Shown in pieces: positions 10,315-22,506 of a stretch of DNA of 64,000 nt. The DNA comes from Verpa conica. Its lineage: Eukaryota > Ascomycota > Pezizomycetes > Pezizales > Morchellaceae. The stretch is taken from contig JAUFSD010000016.1 in the NCBI GenBank assembly GCA_033030425.1, positions 496,001 to 560,000 of the forward strand, written 5' to 3'. The position numbers were made by a program, and so were the translations under genes. Position 1 is the first letter of the stretch; every line of letters begins with the position of its first letter. The notes under the pieces are model-generated. The model saw only the letters and a program-made list of their open reading frames with translations. It ran no database searches and was not told the origin of the DNA.

Positions 10315-11811
10315 CGTGGTGATGTGAGAGAAGCTGCTTCTTTTTTTGACGAAGGTGATGATTATTGTGAAGCTGGATGGGGCTGGATAGAGCTGCTTAA
10401 AACAAGGCGCTACTGGTGATACCGTTTAGGCCACAGTCACAAGGCAAGGCAAGCAATCAGTTATTTGCTGTCAAGTGCAGCAGAGCCTCAACAAATACAG
10501 TAATATTAGCATCCTAAATTCCTATTCAGATCGAATTGTTCTCCAGACCCAGGATATCGGGTTTTGGTGGGTTGCAGAAGTAATTGTTCAGCCTTGTCCT
10601 ACTTTCCCCTTTGGTCTTGATTCTCTGTTGCCAACTAATCCACATGTGGCGGATTAAGTATATACATGTAGGTCTGGCGCCACACCGAAGCACGGGTACC
10701 TTCAACTATGTCTTTCATATTGATCTTATCATGTAAATAGTTGGCCGTAGGGTTTCTTCCTTCTTCAATAAGGCATGATTCGGCAAATGCGATATGTTGA
10801 ACTGACGCAATTAGCAGGCTAGTACCCAGAAAAGGCTATCCAATACATTTATTTCTAGTGAGATAATAAAACTCTTTCTTCCGAAAATCTTTTAGTAAAC
10901 CCTAGTGTATCCATTAGGAATTATATAACAAGACGAAGAAAAGACATGAACAAACAAAGGGAGAGTTGATGCAGAGGGATTATAAAGGAAATTAAGACAT
11001 GAACAAAGGGCTAGGAGAAGCCGAAGCAGGAAAGAAAGACAAAGAAAGGGCAGAAAAAACGTTATATAGATATATTAGATAGAGGAAAGACGAAGCCTGC
11101 AGCCCTCCAAGCAGTACGTACTGGTCCTTATAATCGATCTCCTGTAACACCTCACGTATAACAGATGTTCGGAACTATTCATTCACTTTTACTGTCTAGT
11201 TAGATACGGCGAGACTTTCTGGTCCAAACCAAGGGCAAAAACGTACTCCTCTACAATAAAGTTATAATTTACCCATGTAGGGTCAGTAATTGTGAGCATA
11301 GACTGTAACAATCGAAATCGACGGAAGATTTGATTATCCCCATCCCTAGATATCATATATGCTTACCTTACCAGACGCCGATGACTTGATCTCTGCCCCT
11401 GAGATGTGGATTGTTTCAGGAACTGACTCAACAGTCTTCCCCCCACAGTCAAATTCAAGCGTGTGAAGGGGAATTTCCCCTCCTTCTCAAACCTAGGGCC
11501 GCTTAACGTCATTACACACATAAAGGAGATACTACTTATTGCAAAAAAACCTCGATTGAATCCAAGTAGCATTTAGTGCAGTTCTATATAAAGCCCCGTT
11601 TATAGTACATAGGTGCCACGTCAATTAATTATACTGAAACAGGTTATCAGCATCCGTTACTTAATTCTCTTTGGTGGTTTCCTAATTGAGTTACTGACAG
11701 GCTTATGTTTCCTACAATTAGCTCTCCATTCTTATCGACTAAGGGGTAGATACGACTCCGGACATTCTTCCATGTCTCTGAGGTTGATTGATCAATTTTA
11801 GGCTGGAACAA
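10315..11811. other. gene-free interval
   Basis: Short frames only. A direct repeat of AAGACATGAACAAA occurs at about 10942 and 10995. A TACATGTA palindrome lies at 10663-10670. Confidence 0.55.
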
Positions 11812-12350
11812 TCACATCATCCGGTATATTATGTCCTTTTGTAAGTCAATTCTTCTCTCCCAGGAACTCAAACCTGAGCTATGGAGGAAACCTACCCCAT
11901 TCATACACATGTCAATCACATCTGACTCTGCACGAGTCACCCAGTCCGGCTGCTCTCCCCTTATCCCCCGAATATATTCTATTATCTTTCTCAAGGAGTC
12001 AGCTTTCCTTAATACGGCCTACTCTAGACCGAACCTGCCTACTATTGCCCTCCGAAAAGCACCTTCAATTATCATTGCTAGCCTCCTGTCTTGTCTTCCT
12101 AGTTTTGATGAGAGATTGCTTATAGTTCATTGTAGATTTTCAATATCAGATCTTAGATCTTTTCGCCCAGAGATTGCCTGCTGGCATTGCTCCAGCTGGC
12201 TCGACAAGTAGTTCGTTCTACACCCCTGGTAGTCTCCTGGCGCACCTACCTGATAGATGTCCACGGCATCGTGAAACTTTGCTGAGTATATAATAGGGAT
12301 CTTCGGTGTGAGAAAAAAACAGCTAGCAGCACGTCTTTATGGGATTTGCC
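11812..12350 (-). pseudogene. decayed protein-coding relic of unknown family
   Basis: One minus-strand frame reads as plausible protein for about 175 codons from near 12345 to a TGA at 11812. It includes FHDAVDIYQVGAPGDYQG, LSSQLEQCQQAISGRKDLR, a coiled-coil-like SNLSSKLGRQDRRLAMIIEG and IRGEQPDWVTRAESDVIDM. It is interrupted by in-frame TGA (after DIENLQ) and TAG (after GRFGLE), plus a TAA further upstream. All three codons are one C-to-T step from CGA, CAG or CAA. I do not recognise the family; the amphipathic pattern suggests a helical protein. The upstream part and any start codon are lost. Confidence 0.5.
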
Positions 12351-14392
12351 TTCAGGATGGATAGAATAGTGTCTTGTGGGAAAGACTAGCTATAATAGGG
12401 AAAAGACAACTGGCTTTACCTGAGATTTCTGCCCTCATACGTCATTTCCGAGTCTAACACCTCCGAAAGACGGTCACATAAGCAATAGAGGGGCTAACTG
12501 AAATACGTATAGGATGAAGAATATCTGGCGCTAAGATTACACTACGTACGAGGGATTACCTCTAAACCAGTTTCGGCCCATATTGAGACGAGATATAGAC
12601 TGTGCGCTCAGTAGCTAGTGCAAACAAGGGATTGATCTAAGTCAAGGTTTACTCTATTATATCGGTATGTGGTAGTATAAAAGTAAATGGGTGGAGTGAG
12701 TACGATAAGGCTGAGGTTAGTATGGTAAATATAGACGTTCCCTTCCCGGACAAATATTCACTAGCCACTTGTGTTGTGGCAGGCTTGGCAGGCTAGATAG
12801 TGTATTTGGGCCCAACCCCATCTTTCCATCGAGACCTCACACAATCACCAGCAAAGTTTATCAACAAAGCTCACAGTGTAACAAAGAGATCTCCGAGAAA
12901 GCAACCCAAAGAAAGTACTACTGCTCCAACCAATTGACACTTATTCGTTCCGTAACATATAACTTACCTAATAAGGAAACCATTGATTACAATGTCCAGT
13001 CGCGTGAAGATTATATAATCATCACGTCTTCCATTCAGAGATGACCTTAAATAAGGGAATCATGCTCCTAAACGGAGACATCATTATATCGATCCACGAG
13101 CCCTGGGGACCGTAGATAGGTATCACAAGTAGAATCGCTATAGATTCTCCAATTCTATCACGTGAACCCCAATATTTGGTCTAGGTATCAGCAATACATC
13201 GACACTTCCGCAGACGACTCGGAGCAGGCTACGGCGGATAAGATTTGGAAGGAGAGCGCTGAATAACAGAAGGGAAATTCTTTGTCACTTTCCCAAAGAA
13301 TGCGTTTGTTAGAGAAGGTAAAATTTACTATCATTAGTCTACTTGGCTATTGTCTGACTTCTTGTGAGAATATTAGATTAGATTTTCGTGATACAAAGAG
13401 GTTATCAGATAAGCTAGAGCGTTTATTTTAGCATCAGCAAGTTATAAGTAGACTCTTTCTGCCAGTCCTTACACTGATAACTCTTCCCGTTTGTAGGCTT
13501 TTATATACGGGTCGTGGAGTACCTAGCTTACAACAAACTCTTGCTATTAATTACGGAATAATAACTACACCTATGTATTATGCTAGGACCGATCAAATAT
13601 TTCTATGCTAGCCACATGACAAACACTTTCTCAGTAGATACTTTATAATATTAGACCCGACTACTTTGATCTATGAGCATCAAAAAAAAAACCCCCCATA
13701 GGCTCTAAAGATGGTGTTGCTATTCACCTCCCAGAGTTTACTCCAACCAGTGCACCCACCTATACCACCACTATGGAGTCTTGGGATCTCTTAGCCAGGC
13801 TATCAACCATCAGATCTTTTTTTATCCACTTAAGTCAATTCAAAAAACTTCCAAAGTCCTTAAAACGTCGCCGATCACGGGCGATCACTCGGCGCCGATG
13901 AGACCTTGGCTGAAGTTAAAAGTGCTGAATCAATTGTCTAAAGGAGATAGAGAGATCTATCGATATATTCTCCAAAAGAGAAAACCCTAAACCCTCATAT
14001 GGGATGCCTTGCCGTGGATTCTCAAACACAGAAAATAGAGATACACGTACTCATATATGAAACCGCTCATCAGCTATTCTAATTAGGAAGCATCTACAAC
14101 ATTGGCTTTACTAAAATAAATCAGCTAAAGCATTACACTTGCGAACTAGACGTTATTTCCTCTCAAGCTATAGCATTCTATTTATATCACAAGGAGGTGG
14201 TTATTATACGGAAACTACATGTACCTGAGCACAGATCCGGGATAAGAATTAGCAATTAAATGTGGAAACCATACAGAGACAGGAATCCAGGGACGACTAG
14301 ATTGGCCTAAAAGCTATTCCATATCCAAACGACAAACAACGAAGCTGAGAATGGGGAACCGTAGTATAAGAGATGGATACACTGCTGTGCTA
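12351..14392. other. gene-free interval
   Basis: Only short open frames without domain signals (the longest is 12769-13044 on the plus strand). There is one TACATGTA palindrome at 14216-14223. I see no RNA gene. Confidence 0.5.
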
Positions 14393-16336
14393 CTACACTA
14401 CCCAACCCTTTAAGACATCTTCGTCTACGCCAAGGCTACGGAAGATCCTACGAAGTGCAACTTTGTCGAGTCGCTTGGAGGTCTGGTTCGCCGGCCTATA
14501 TACAGTATTGTTAGTCGCTATGCCCCAATAATGTGTAGTATTTAAACCTTACTTTGAATTCTCAAAGTCTATTAAGACTATCTGACCAGCTGAGATGATG
14601 AAGTTTTCTCCCCTGACATCCCTATGGGCGTACCCAGCGCCATGCATGCGATCCAATGCATTAAAGCAATCCAAATATAAACTACGGATCTTATCTATCT
14701 CCATCGCCGAGTCGGTCAGGTGTTCGATGAGTGTCGGTCCAGAGATGTTTTCAAGCAAGATACCGACACCATCGATATCGTCGATATCAAAAACTCCATA
14801 ACAAAACGGAATTATGAGACCTTGGTATTTCTTTAGTGTGGCGTATATTGTCACTTCTTGGAAGGCGCCAACTATATCCACAGTCGAAAAGTGTTTAAGA
14901 ACTAGGTCTGCGGTGACTGGAGGGGTTGAGGGGCGGCCTGGTAATGTTGATTAATATCAAACTCATAATTATGCGACATAGAAGCGAGACTCACAAGAGT
15001 CGGATGGGGGCAAGATCATAGCTTTTCCCCTATATTCCCTGACCTCCATTCTAAACTTGGGACTACAGCGTAGTCGCTCTATAAGAATATGAAAATAGAG
15101 CGGACCTGTATTCTTATAGAGAAGATATTCTTATAGGGGGATACTAGTGCCTATAAAATAACCCATGTCTGGTCCTGAACACATATTCTTATAAGGCGAA
15201 TATTCTTATAGCCTGAATTCTTATAGGGCGACTGCACTGTATACTATTTGAAACAAAAAATTGTCGCCCGCTACGCCTTATCGGGCCCTCAAACCCAGAG
15301 TCGATCATTCCTATAGCTCTGGGGAGAGTGATGTCGAATTCGGTAATGCTACAGTGAGGAAACACTTGATTTTTGGTATAGCGTAGGACGACACTAGTAG
15401 TGCCGCTACCGGTGCGGGTAGAACGACGAGGTGTGCTAGGGGTAATTGAAGGAGGGGCGATGTCATTGAATTGTTGGATATAGTCGAGAACCAAAGTAGA
15501 GTTGTTTGTTTCGGTGTATTTCCTGGGCTTTGTTAGGTATATTCATGACAATAGGAAATTGTGAGAATGACTGCATACCTTAATTGACCTTGTACCGAAA
15601 GGCTTTTAAAGACTGAGAAGAGAAAAATCTCACGGAGAGTCATGGAGAGGTTCAACCCTGGAGTTTTAGTGCCAACAGGAGCAAAAATGTAATTACAGAC
15701 TGCATTAATATCATGTGTGTTGTTGAAGTGGATATATATCCCCCATTGGTCGTCTATCACGACGATGTTTTATACCGTATTACAAATAGCGTATTTACGA
15801 ATCTGGCTGCTGACAACGTCCCAGTCGTCTCCAGCATTGACATTCACACTACCAGAAAGACAGACTCGGCTAAGTACCCCAGGAGCTTTGAACTTGACGA
15901 TATTTATCGGATTATAGGTAAAGGTACCATTCATTCCGTGGGAAACTTTAGAAATTGAGATGTCTGGGCGGCTCCTACCCTTGAGGGTCTTCTCGGAGCG
16001 GAGCGCCAAATCATAACTCCTATCTATTACGGGTACCATTGCCAAGGCAACTGGCCAACAGGCAATGATAACTGCCAGTTCGAAGAACAGGCGGACATCG
16101 CCCTCCGATTCGGAGACGCGCCCGATATTTGTCTGCTTAATCTCGTCAAAGTCAAAAGGGACAGACTCGAGCCACCTTCGAAACGACTGGATGTCTTGAT
16201 CGGTGAAGTTACATAATGTATTTTCAATGATCGTATCGTAATCCTTGCTAAGCACTGAAGATTCGGAGGCACTGTGGATGGGGCCTTTTGGTGGAGGGTC
16301 CAAAACTACCGCTGCAAGCTCACTAGCAGAGGGCAT
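14393..16336 (-). pseudogene. broken gene: PD-(D/E)XK-nuclease-like domain fused to a protein-kinase-like domain
   Basis: Minus-strand exons: 16336-15579, 15522-14995 (interrupted by a MITE at 15064-15241), 14937-14553, 14495-14393. The first 190 residues resemble restriction-like nuclease folds: RSRPDISIS at about 121-129, NIVKFKAPGVL at about 145-155 and SQIRKYA at about 177-183; the usual acidic residue of the (D/E)xK motif is Lys148 here. The C-terminal block is kinase-like: ADLVLK (probable ATP-binding Lys), a gatekeeper/hinge-like VGILLENISG, AHRDVRGENFI as catalytic loop and LIDFENS in place of DFG. An in-frame TAA at 15770-15772 and the MITE both interrupt the frame, so no full-length product is expected. 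Nuclease-plus-kinase fusions occur among fungal Crinkler-like and kinase-like accessory proteins; assignment to such a family is inference. Confidence 0.72.
15064..15241. mobile_element. 178-bp MITE inserted in the kinase-like gene
   Basis: The ends are TA-CAGCGTAGTCGCTCTATAAG on the left and the inverted TA-CAGTGCAGTCGCCCTATAAG on the right (about 25 bp with 3 mismatches), with TA on both sides as target duplication. The element holds six copies of ATTCTTATA or its complement in both orientations. It has no coding capacity. CAGT-type ends and TA targets point to a pogo/Tc1-mariner source. Removing it with one TA gives a continuous reading frame for the host gene. Confidence 0.78.
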
Positions 16337-17711
16337 TATGAAAAACGAAGACTTTGATATTTACAGTAGAAGCGGACCCTCGGATTCAAGAGCCTTTCTG
16401 GCGGTGGGGTGAGGCAGGATGGGTGGTGGACGATGAGTACATGTAGTTGGTTGAAGTAGTGACGTGGAGGGGGGGGTGTACTAGTGAGAAAATAAACTCT
16501 ACCACAAAATTCTTTAGCTACAAAATAATTCACAGACTTTACTTGGAAATAGTTCTAGTCCATTTAGGGTGTTGTGTGCCACCCGCGAAAAGACAATTAG
16601 GACTTCTACCGTTGCGTGCCCCCCCCCCATTGGCAGTATTCCTACCAAGTTATGGGATAGTGGTTTAGTATACTACATCGGCAATGTTGCAAAGATGCAC
16701 GTGTGGCCACTAAGCTACCTTAGTTAGATATGCGCCACTTTACAAGTGCCATAGGCGTCAATATCCTACAAAAACAGCTGAACGTGCACCTTTTTCGAGG
16801 ACTATATGCAAGTAGGCTAGTCATCCGTCAGATGTGACAGTTAACTATCCCACCAACACCAATATTACTAAAAATTATACTTAGAATTTAGCGTAGAGTA
16901 CCAAAGAATATATGGGTCTCCAGGCACTCTTCCCGCCATAAACAGCCTTTACCCCCTCATGTTCAGGAAACCATCAACTATGCCGACCACCTTACTAGTC
17001 ACTTATGCGCCACTTAATGCCACTTATGATTTCTTATGCCAATCTTAAAAATACTGCTTGATCGTAGCTAGTATAAAATTAATATCACTGCAGTTAATTG
17101 TGGCCCGGCTGTCCTGTATTTTTTGCTTGTGCATGTTTGGTTTGTTGCTCGTTGTCACAAAAAGGTTGGCCAAATACACTACTGGATGGATTTTATCATA
17201 GGTAATGACTGGTTCGGTACTCCCGGTGTTCCCGAATTCACTTATCCCACTTGGAACTGGTCGTGAGCCTTCGTTCTTTAAGTTATTTTGTCTAATTAAA
17301 GCTGAACGAGTTTAAACGAATGGTGCATTTACCGACCAATACGATCCAATCCGAATACATGGGATCCCAGAGCTCACAACAAAGATAGTATTAATAAAAG
17401 GCCCAGTAGGTACACAGCCACTTACTACTACTAAATAGGCCCTATTACCTAGACCCGGTAGCAAAGACAGACTCCCGGCTGCTCCGGAAAGTAGAGTACA
17501 TGTAGGTACGTACATATACAATGTGACTGCCAAGTACCCAGAGCTCGGAGAGAGCTAAGCCAAAAAGGTCGGATCACATAAGCATTGCCACCAGCCTTCC
17601 CCTTCTTCTCCGCTCGCGAACGCGTTTTTCTTTGCCTCGGACACTGTTCACAACACAGCAACTGACACTTTCTCCAGTTTTTAACCCCCCTCACAGAATA
17701 TTACTCCAGTC
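16337..17711. other. gene-free interval between divergent genes
   Basis: This is the upstream region of the broken kinase-like gene (-) and of BBP (+). TACATGTA palindromes lie at 16438-16445 and 17497-17504. Repeated GCGCCACTT / CACTTATG words occur near 16731 and 17002-17031. A pyrimidine-rich leader (17590-17660) precedes BBP. Confidence 0.55.
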
Positions 17712-20185
17712 ATGTCTTATCGCGGAGGCGGTGGTGGTATCACCGGTACCAATAACATCCCCCTTGGAAACAGGCGTCGGTTCGGTGGTGATAGCGGCAG
17801 CGAGTCTCCAGCTCCTGTCCCGGAAACCAGAGAGAGGGAGAGGGAGAGGGAGAGGGAGTATTCCCCCCGTGACCCTGGCCATGGGCTTATGGACCTCAAG
17901 CGTGGGAGATCGCCTATCCGATGTGAGTTACCAATATTCCTTTAATATGCCATCCATCAAAGATCGCGACTAACTCGAGTTGACACATAGCCGACCCTGA
18001 TGGCCCAAAGAAAAGAAAGAAGAAGAACAGATGGGGCGACCAGACAGAAAACAAGGCCGCTGGTCTAATGGGCTTGCCGACTGCTATCTTTGCTACAATG
18101 ACTAATGAGCAGCTGGAAGCGTATGCCTTGCACTTACGTATTGAGGAAATCTCCCAGAAACTCAGAATCAACGATGTTGTCCCGGCTGATGGTGATCGGT
18201 ACGAAAACCCCAAGTTCCCATCTCATCAGCTTCCCACTAACACATAAGTGACAGGTCACCTTCACCTCCACCTCAGTATGACAACTTCGGTCGTCGTGTC
18301 AACACTAGGGAATACCGTTATCGCAAGCGACTTGAAGATGAGCGTCACAAGTTGGTCGACAAGGCTATGAAAGCCATCCCCAACTATCACCCACCAAGTG
18401 ATTATAGAAGACCTACAAAGACACAGGAGAAGATTTATGTGCCGGTTAATGATTATCCAGAAATTAACTTTAGTATACTAACTCCCCTCCTAACAATTTT
18501 GCTATTACATATTATCACAAAAATGAAAAGCTCGGTGGTCTTTAGTCCTAAAGTCATCGCAGGCTTCATTGATTGCCTCACAAAACTATCACAGTCTTCA
18601 CATAACTTTTACAGGGAATCAAATAGCTAACCTCTAGGACTTTTCCTGTGATACTAATAGTCGGTCTCCTTATTGGACCTCGTGGCAACACCCTTAAGAA
18701 GATGGAAACTGAATCCGGAGCCAAAATCGCCATCCGAGGAAAAGGATCAGTTAAAGAAGGGAAAGGCCGGTCCGACGCTGCTCACACCTCTAACCAAGAA
18801 GAAGATCTTCATTGTCTTATTATGGCCGATACTGAAGAAAAGGTTAACAAAGCCAAGAAGCTGATCAACACTATCATCGAAACAGTATGTTTGAACCCGA
18901 TATTCTGACCCACTCGGATTGACTCGCTAACGGGTACTATTGTTATTAGGCTGCATCGATTCCTGAGGGACAAAACGAGCTCAAGCGCAATCAGCTTAGA
19001 GAACTCGCAGCACTCAACGGAACTTTGCGAGACGACGAGAACCAGGCCTGCCAAAACTGTAAGCTAGCCCATGAAACATAATTACAAGTTTATCCATATT
19101 TAGCTAACACTAATTCACATAGGTGGTCAAATCGGTCATCGTAAATATGACTGCCCCGAACAAAGGAATTTTACTGCAAACATCATCTGTAGAGTTTGTG
19201 GGAATGCCGGGCACATGGCCAGGGATTGTCCCGATCGTCAACGAGGCCAGAACTGGCGTAATGACGACCGCAAGGGGGCACCCGGTTTCGGAAGACCTGG
19301 AGCTGCAGGCTTGGGACAAGGAGATGCTGTCGACAGGGAGTACGAGGTAAGCAATGGCCTTGGGATAAACTTTTGTTTAAATTATTATCATGTTCAAAAC
19401 TAACAAATAACAGCAACTTATGCAAGAACTCTCTGGTGGAGCCCCTCCTGCTGCAATTGGAGGCGCTGCTCAACAAGGCCGTATCGAAGCTGGACCAAGC
19501 GACTCAGATGGTGGCTACGGCAGTCGTGACAATTATGGCAGCCAAGGAGGATACGGTGGTCAGAACCAACAGGAAGAACAAGGACCAGATGGTCGCGCTC
19601 TCAAGCCCTGGCAACGGGGCCCTACTGGTGGTCCTGCACCATGGCAGATGGGCCGTGGGGGCGGCGGCGGTGGTGGTGGTGGGCGTGGTAGTCACGGCTC
19701 TGGTCCAGAGGGCCATGCACCTCCGCCCAACGCACCTTCGGGACCGAGCAGCCTACCACCTTGGCAACAATCACAAGGTCATGGACCCCCTACTGGCCCG
19801 TCTGGTAGCTCCGCTACACCATGGGCTGCACCCCAGCATGGAATTCCCCCCCCTCCTCCTCCAGCTTCTGCAGCTCCTCCATGGGCTTCTGGTGCTCCTG
19901 GTGCCGCTCCGGGGATGAGCTATGGATCTACACCATATGGTGCTCCTGTAAGTTTTATTTACGCTCTTTTTAGCTACGGAAAACTAAGTACTAACTTTTT
20001 GGTAGCCTGGTGCATATGGTGCTCCCCCCCCACCACCATCATCCTACGGAATCCCACCACCGCCTCCCGGCAACCCACCACCCCCTCCCCCATCTTCTCT
20101 TGCCCCTCCTCCACCACCCCCACCACCACCCCCTCCATCAAACGACCAACCCCCTCCACCACCGCCTCCTTCACACTATCGTTAA
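17712..20185 (+). CDS. bbp: branchpoint-bridging protein (BBP / splicing factor SF1)
   Basis: Eight exons: 17712-17922, 17991-18198, 18255-18472, 18661-18884, 18950-19058, 19123-19346, 19414-19947, 20006-20185, giving 635 residues. The protein recognises the UACUAAC branch site and contacts U2AF in the early spliceosome. Domains in order: an Arg/Glu-rich N terminus; [11 protein letters not shown], the U2AF-ligand-like motif with its invariant RW; the helix-hairpin region ([15 protein letters not shown]); the KH-QUA2 region with [17 protein letters not shown] and [18 protein letters not shown]; two CCHC zinc knuckles ([14 protein letters not shown] and [14 protein letters not shown]); and a long Gly/Pro-rich C terminus with poly-proline stretches. 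The first knuckle is split by an intron within its second cysteine codon. The 188-nt third intron (18473-18660) is far longer than its neighbours and unusual in sequence. Confidence 0.95.
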
Positions 20186-22506
20186 ATCTACAAGAGCTCT
20201 TCATAGCTATAGCTACAAGAATGAAGACAGTAGAAGAACTAGGGCCATTGTTATGGTTTAATTGAACACACGTGCTAGAAATTTATATGAGAAAGCTCTG
20301 CTTTAACAGGCCTTAATTACTTCCCTTTGATTTTCGTTTATAGTTTTTGGCACAAAAAAATGCGTGATGCAGGTGGATAGGTCGGGAGGTTGGGCAATGG
20401 AGATATTGGGTGGTGAAAGTACGAGCTTGAAAAGAATACGTTTAAGGACACCAACTAGGCTGGTCTTTTTATTGGCATACTTGCATTTTGTGAGTAATTG
20501 CTGGTTACTGAGCTGATTATGGACTTGTTTAGATTTAGTGGTATATTTGTTTTCATTAGTGGTTAAAGATGAATTGATTATCGGTTTCCTTGAATCTTTG
20601 GCCTCGTGAATACAGTGACTCGCGACTTTTTAGCCCTTTTATAAACCACTTGAGAAACCCTATTCGCTTTATCCTACACGTGTTTCCCCTTGCATATTAC
20701 CAGATCATAGGCCATCACTCGCAATAGATAAACCTTGTCTTAGCCTATTCTAATCTACTACTAGAAGTTTGTAAATGGAAGATTTTGTTACCATATACAC
20801 TACAAATATTTTTAAATTTATAAGCTACTTGTTGAATAGCAGGGTATTTTAGGAATGAGTTAGACAGTGTGGATACGTCTTATGCCATGCGCAGCCTACA
20901 TGTAGTATTTTTCTTATGGTGTTTGGCGCTCGCGCTTATATGTACACAGCAGAAGCCATGCAACTATGTATACGGTACTACGCAGGAAGTAATGAGGCTG
21001 GGCACGAGACTAGTACACCCGGAGCGTTTTTTTCTTATAGAGTAACAAATATAGCGCAGTGCTATCTAGTATCTAAAGGAGAGAATATGAAGAAGATATT
21101 TGATAGTTTACTTATTAATCTAGGGGACATTTTCAGGCTTTAGTAATTATAACGAGGTCTTTCCTATTGATACACCGGTATGTTTTGGATAAACAGCCCT
21201 CACATATTAAGCCTTCAATACCCGGCTTAGCAAATCTCTAATAGCCCTTACTAGTAGGTGACTAGAAAAATATTTCTATCTTGTGTGCTCAGTGTGCGGC
21301 TATATGCGCCCTTCATAGACTCTCACTCGCCTTTACCTACTTGAACTAGATCTAACGCTACTTTAAGCTAGGAGCTAGACCTATTTGGCGGGGTTTTAGT
21401 GGAACTTAGCATTTGGTCGGCCTGGACCCCTACTCGGGTTCTAAGGGCGGAGGCACTCATTACGCCCGCGCTATAACTTACTAATAGGAAACGTAAAACT
21501 TATTGTATCATGTGTATGTGGTTGAAACTGATAGGAAACATATATACATGTATGTATAATGTAGAGTCTATAGGGTGGGAAAACTATAAATATACATACT
21601 TATTTATTATTGGTATGTTTTCTGTTTCTGCAAGTAGTGATATATCTATGATAATTATATTAATCAACAAAGTTTCTGTACATTTGGACTAGTCTACATA
21701 TGGTGTCTAGTAATACATGTAGCAACACCCCGCGATAAGCTACATCTTAGCACCATTGTACTAAGAGATTCTCACCAGCGTTTTAGGTTTGCAAACAAGA
21801 ATTAGGACTGAATGCTACCAAACCTAGCAGGGGCCACAAGAATGTGTGCTGCTGCCGGACTGCTATAGTCTCATACGTAGGGGATCTACAAAATGGGCAA
21901 ATCAGAACTTTTTGAGTAATCTGGAGACAGGCCACCCAAGCTTAGATCGGCAAATATCGATGAGTCGAAGTGAGACCCTACCCTGTCTCAGCACGAGCAT
22001 TTGTAGAACTTTCTTAATGATCACAGGGGTTCTACGCTACTGAGGACGGCAGGATAGTGGGGGACCGTGCAGCCAGCCCGGGCCCAGTTACGTGGTTTGT
22101 ACCCGCGGCGGGAGGTTCACTGGGAATCACTCGTCCCAGAAGCCTGTACCAGCAAAAACCAGGCTTTGTGCACAGATTTCAAGTCTCAATCAGCCCGGCC
22201 TCTCCTGGCCGGCCACAAATCGTGCAGCTGGGGTAGTGGCGGGCAACCTTATTTGCTAGAACTTAACGCAAGGCAGTTCCTTTTTAGCATTAAGCGGCCC
22301 TTCTCCGCTTTTGGGATTTTAGGGGCCTTTCCTCTCCGCTAGGTGTTTATCAAACAGGTCGTAAATTGGTCTGTAGTGGTGCGCTAAGGACGTCAGTCCC
22401 ATAGAAGGCACCAAGCTAGTGCCTCGTTTCCTCGCGTCTCCTCCTACCTTTTTGCAACGCTCTACGCGTGAACCTAAGGCCTTCGCACCCAACTACCCTT
22501 TCATTA
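20186..22506. other. gene-free interval
   Basis: The 3' region of BBP, then low-complexity intergenic DNA. TACATGTA palindromes lie at 20897-20904, 21545-21552 and 21714-21721. The segment 22040-22350 is more GC-rich and contains an open frame with no recognisable motif. No RNA gene was recognised. Confidence 0.5.

Noticed and set aside
12769..13044. 91-codon plus-strand frame
   Set aside because: No domain, biased composition and no splice-linked neighbours; treated as chance.
15750..15772. very short intron removing the TAA in the kinase-like gene
   Set aside because: The GT..AG pair would give an intron of only about 22 nt, below anything plausible here, and the residues on both sides continue in the same frame.
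22067..22342. 91-codon plus-strand frame in a GC-rich patch
   Set aside because: No recognisable motif; could equally be a fragment of an old repeat.
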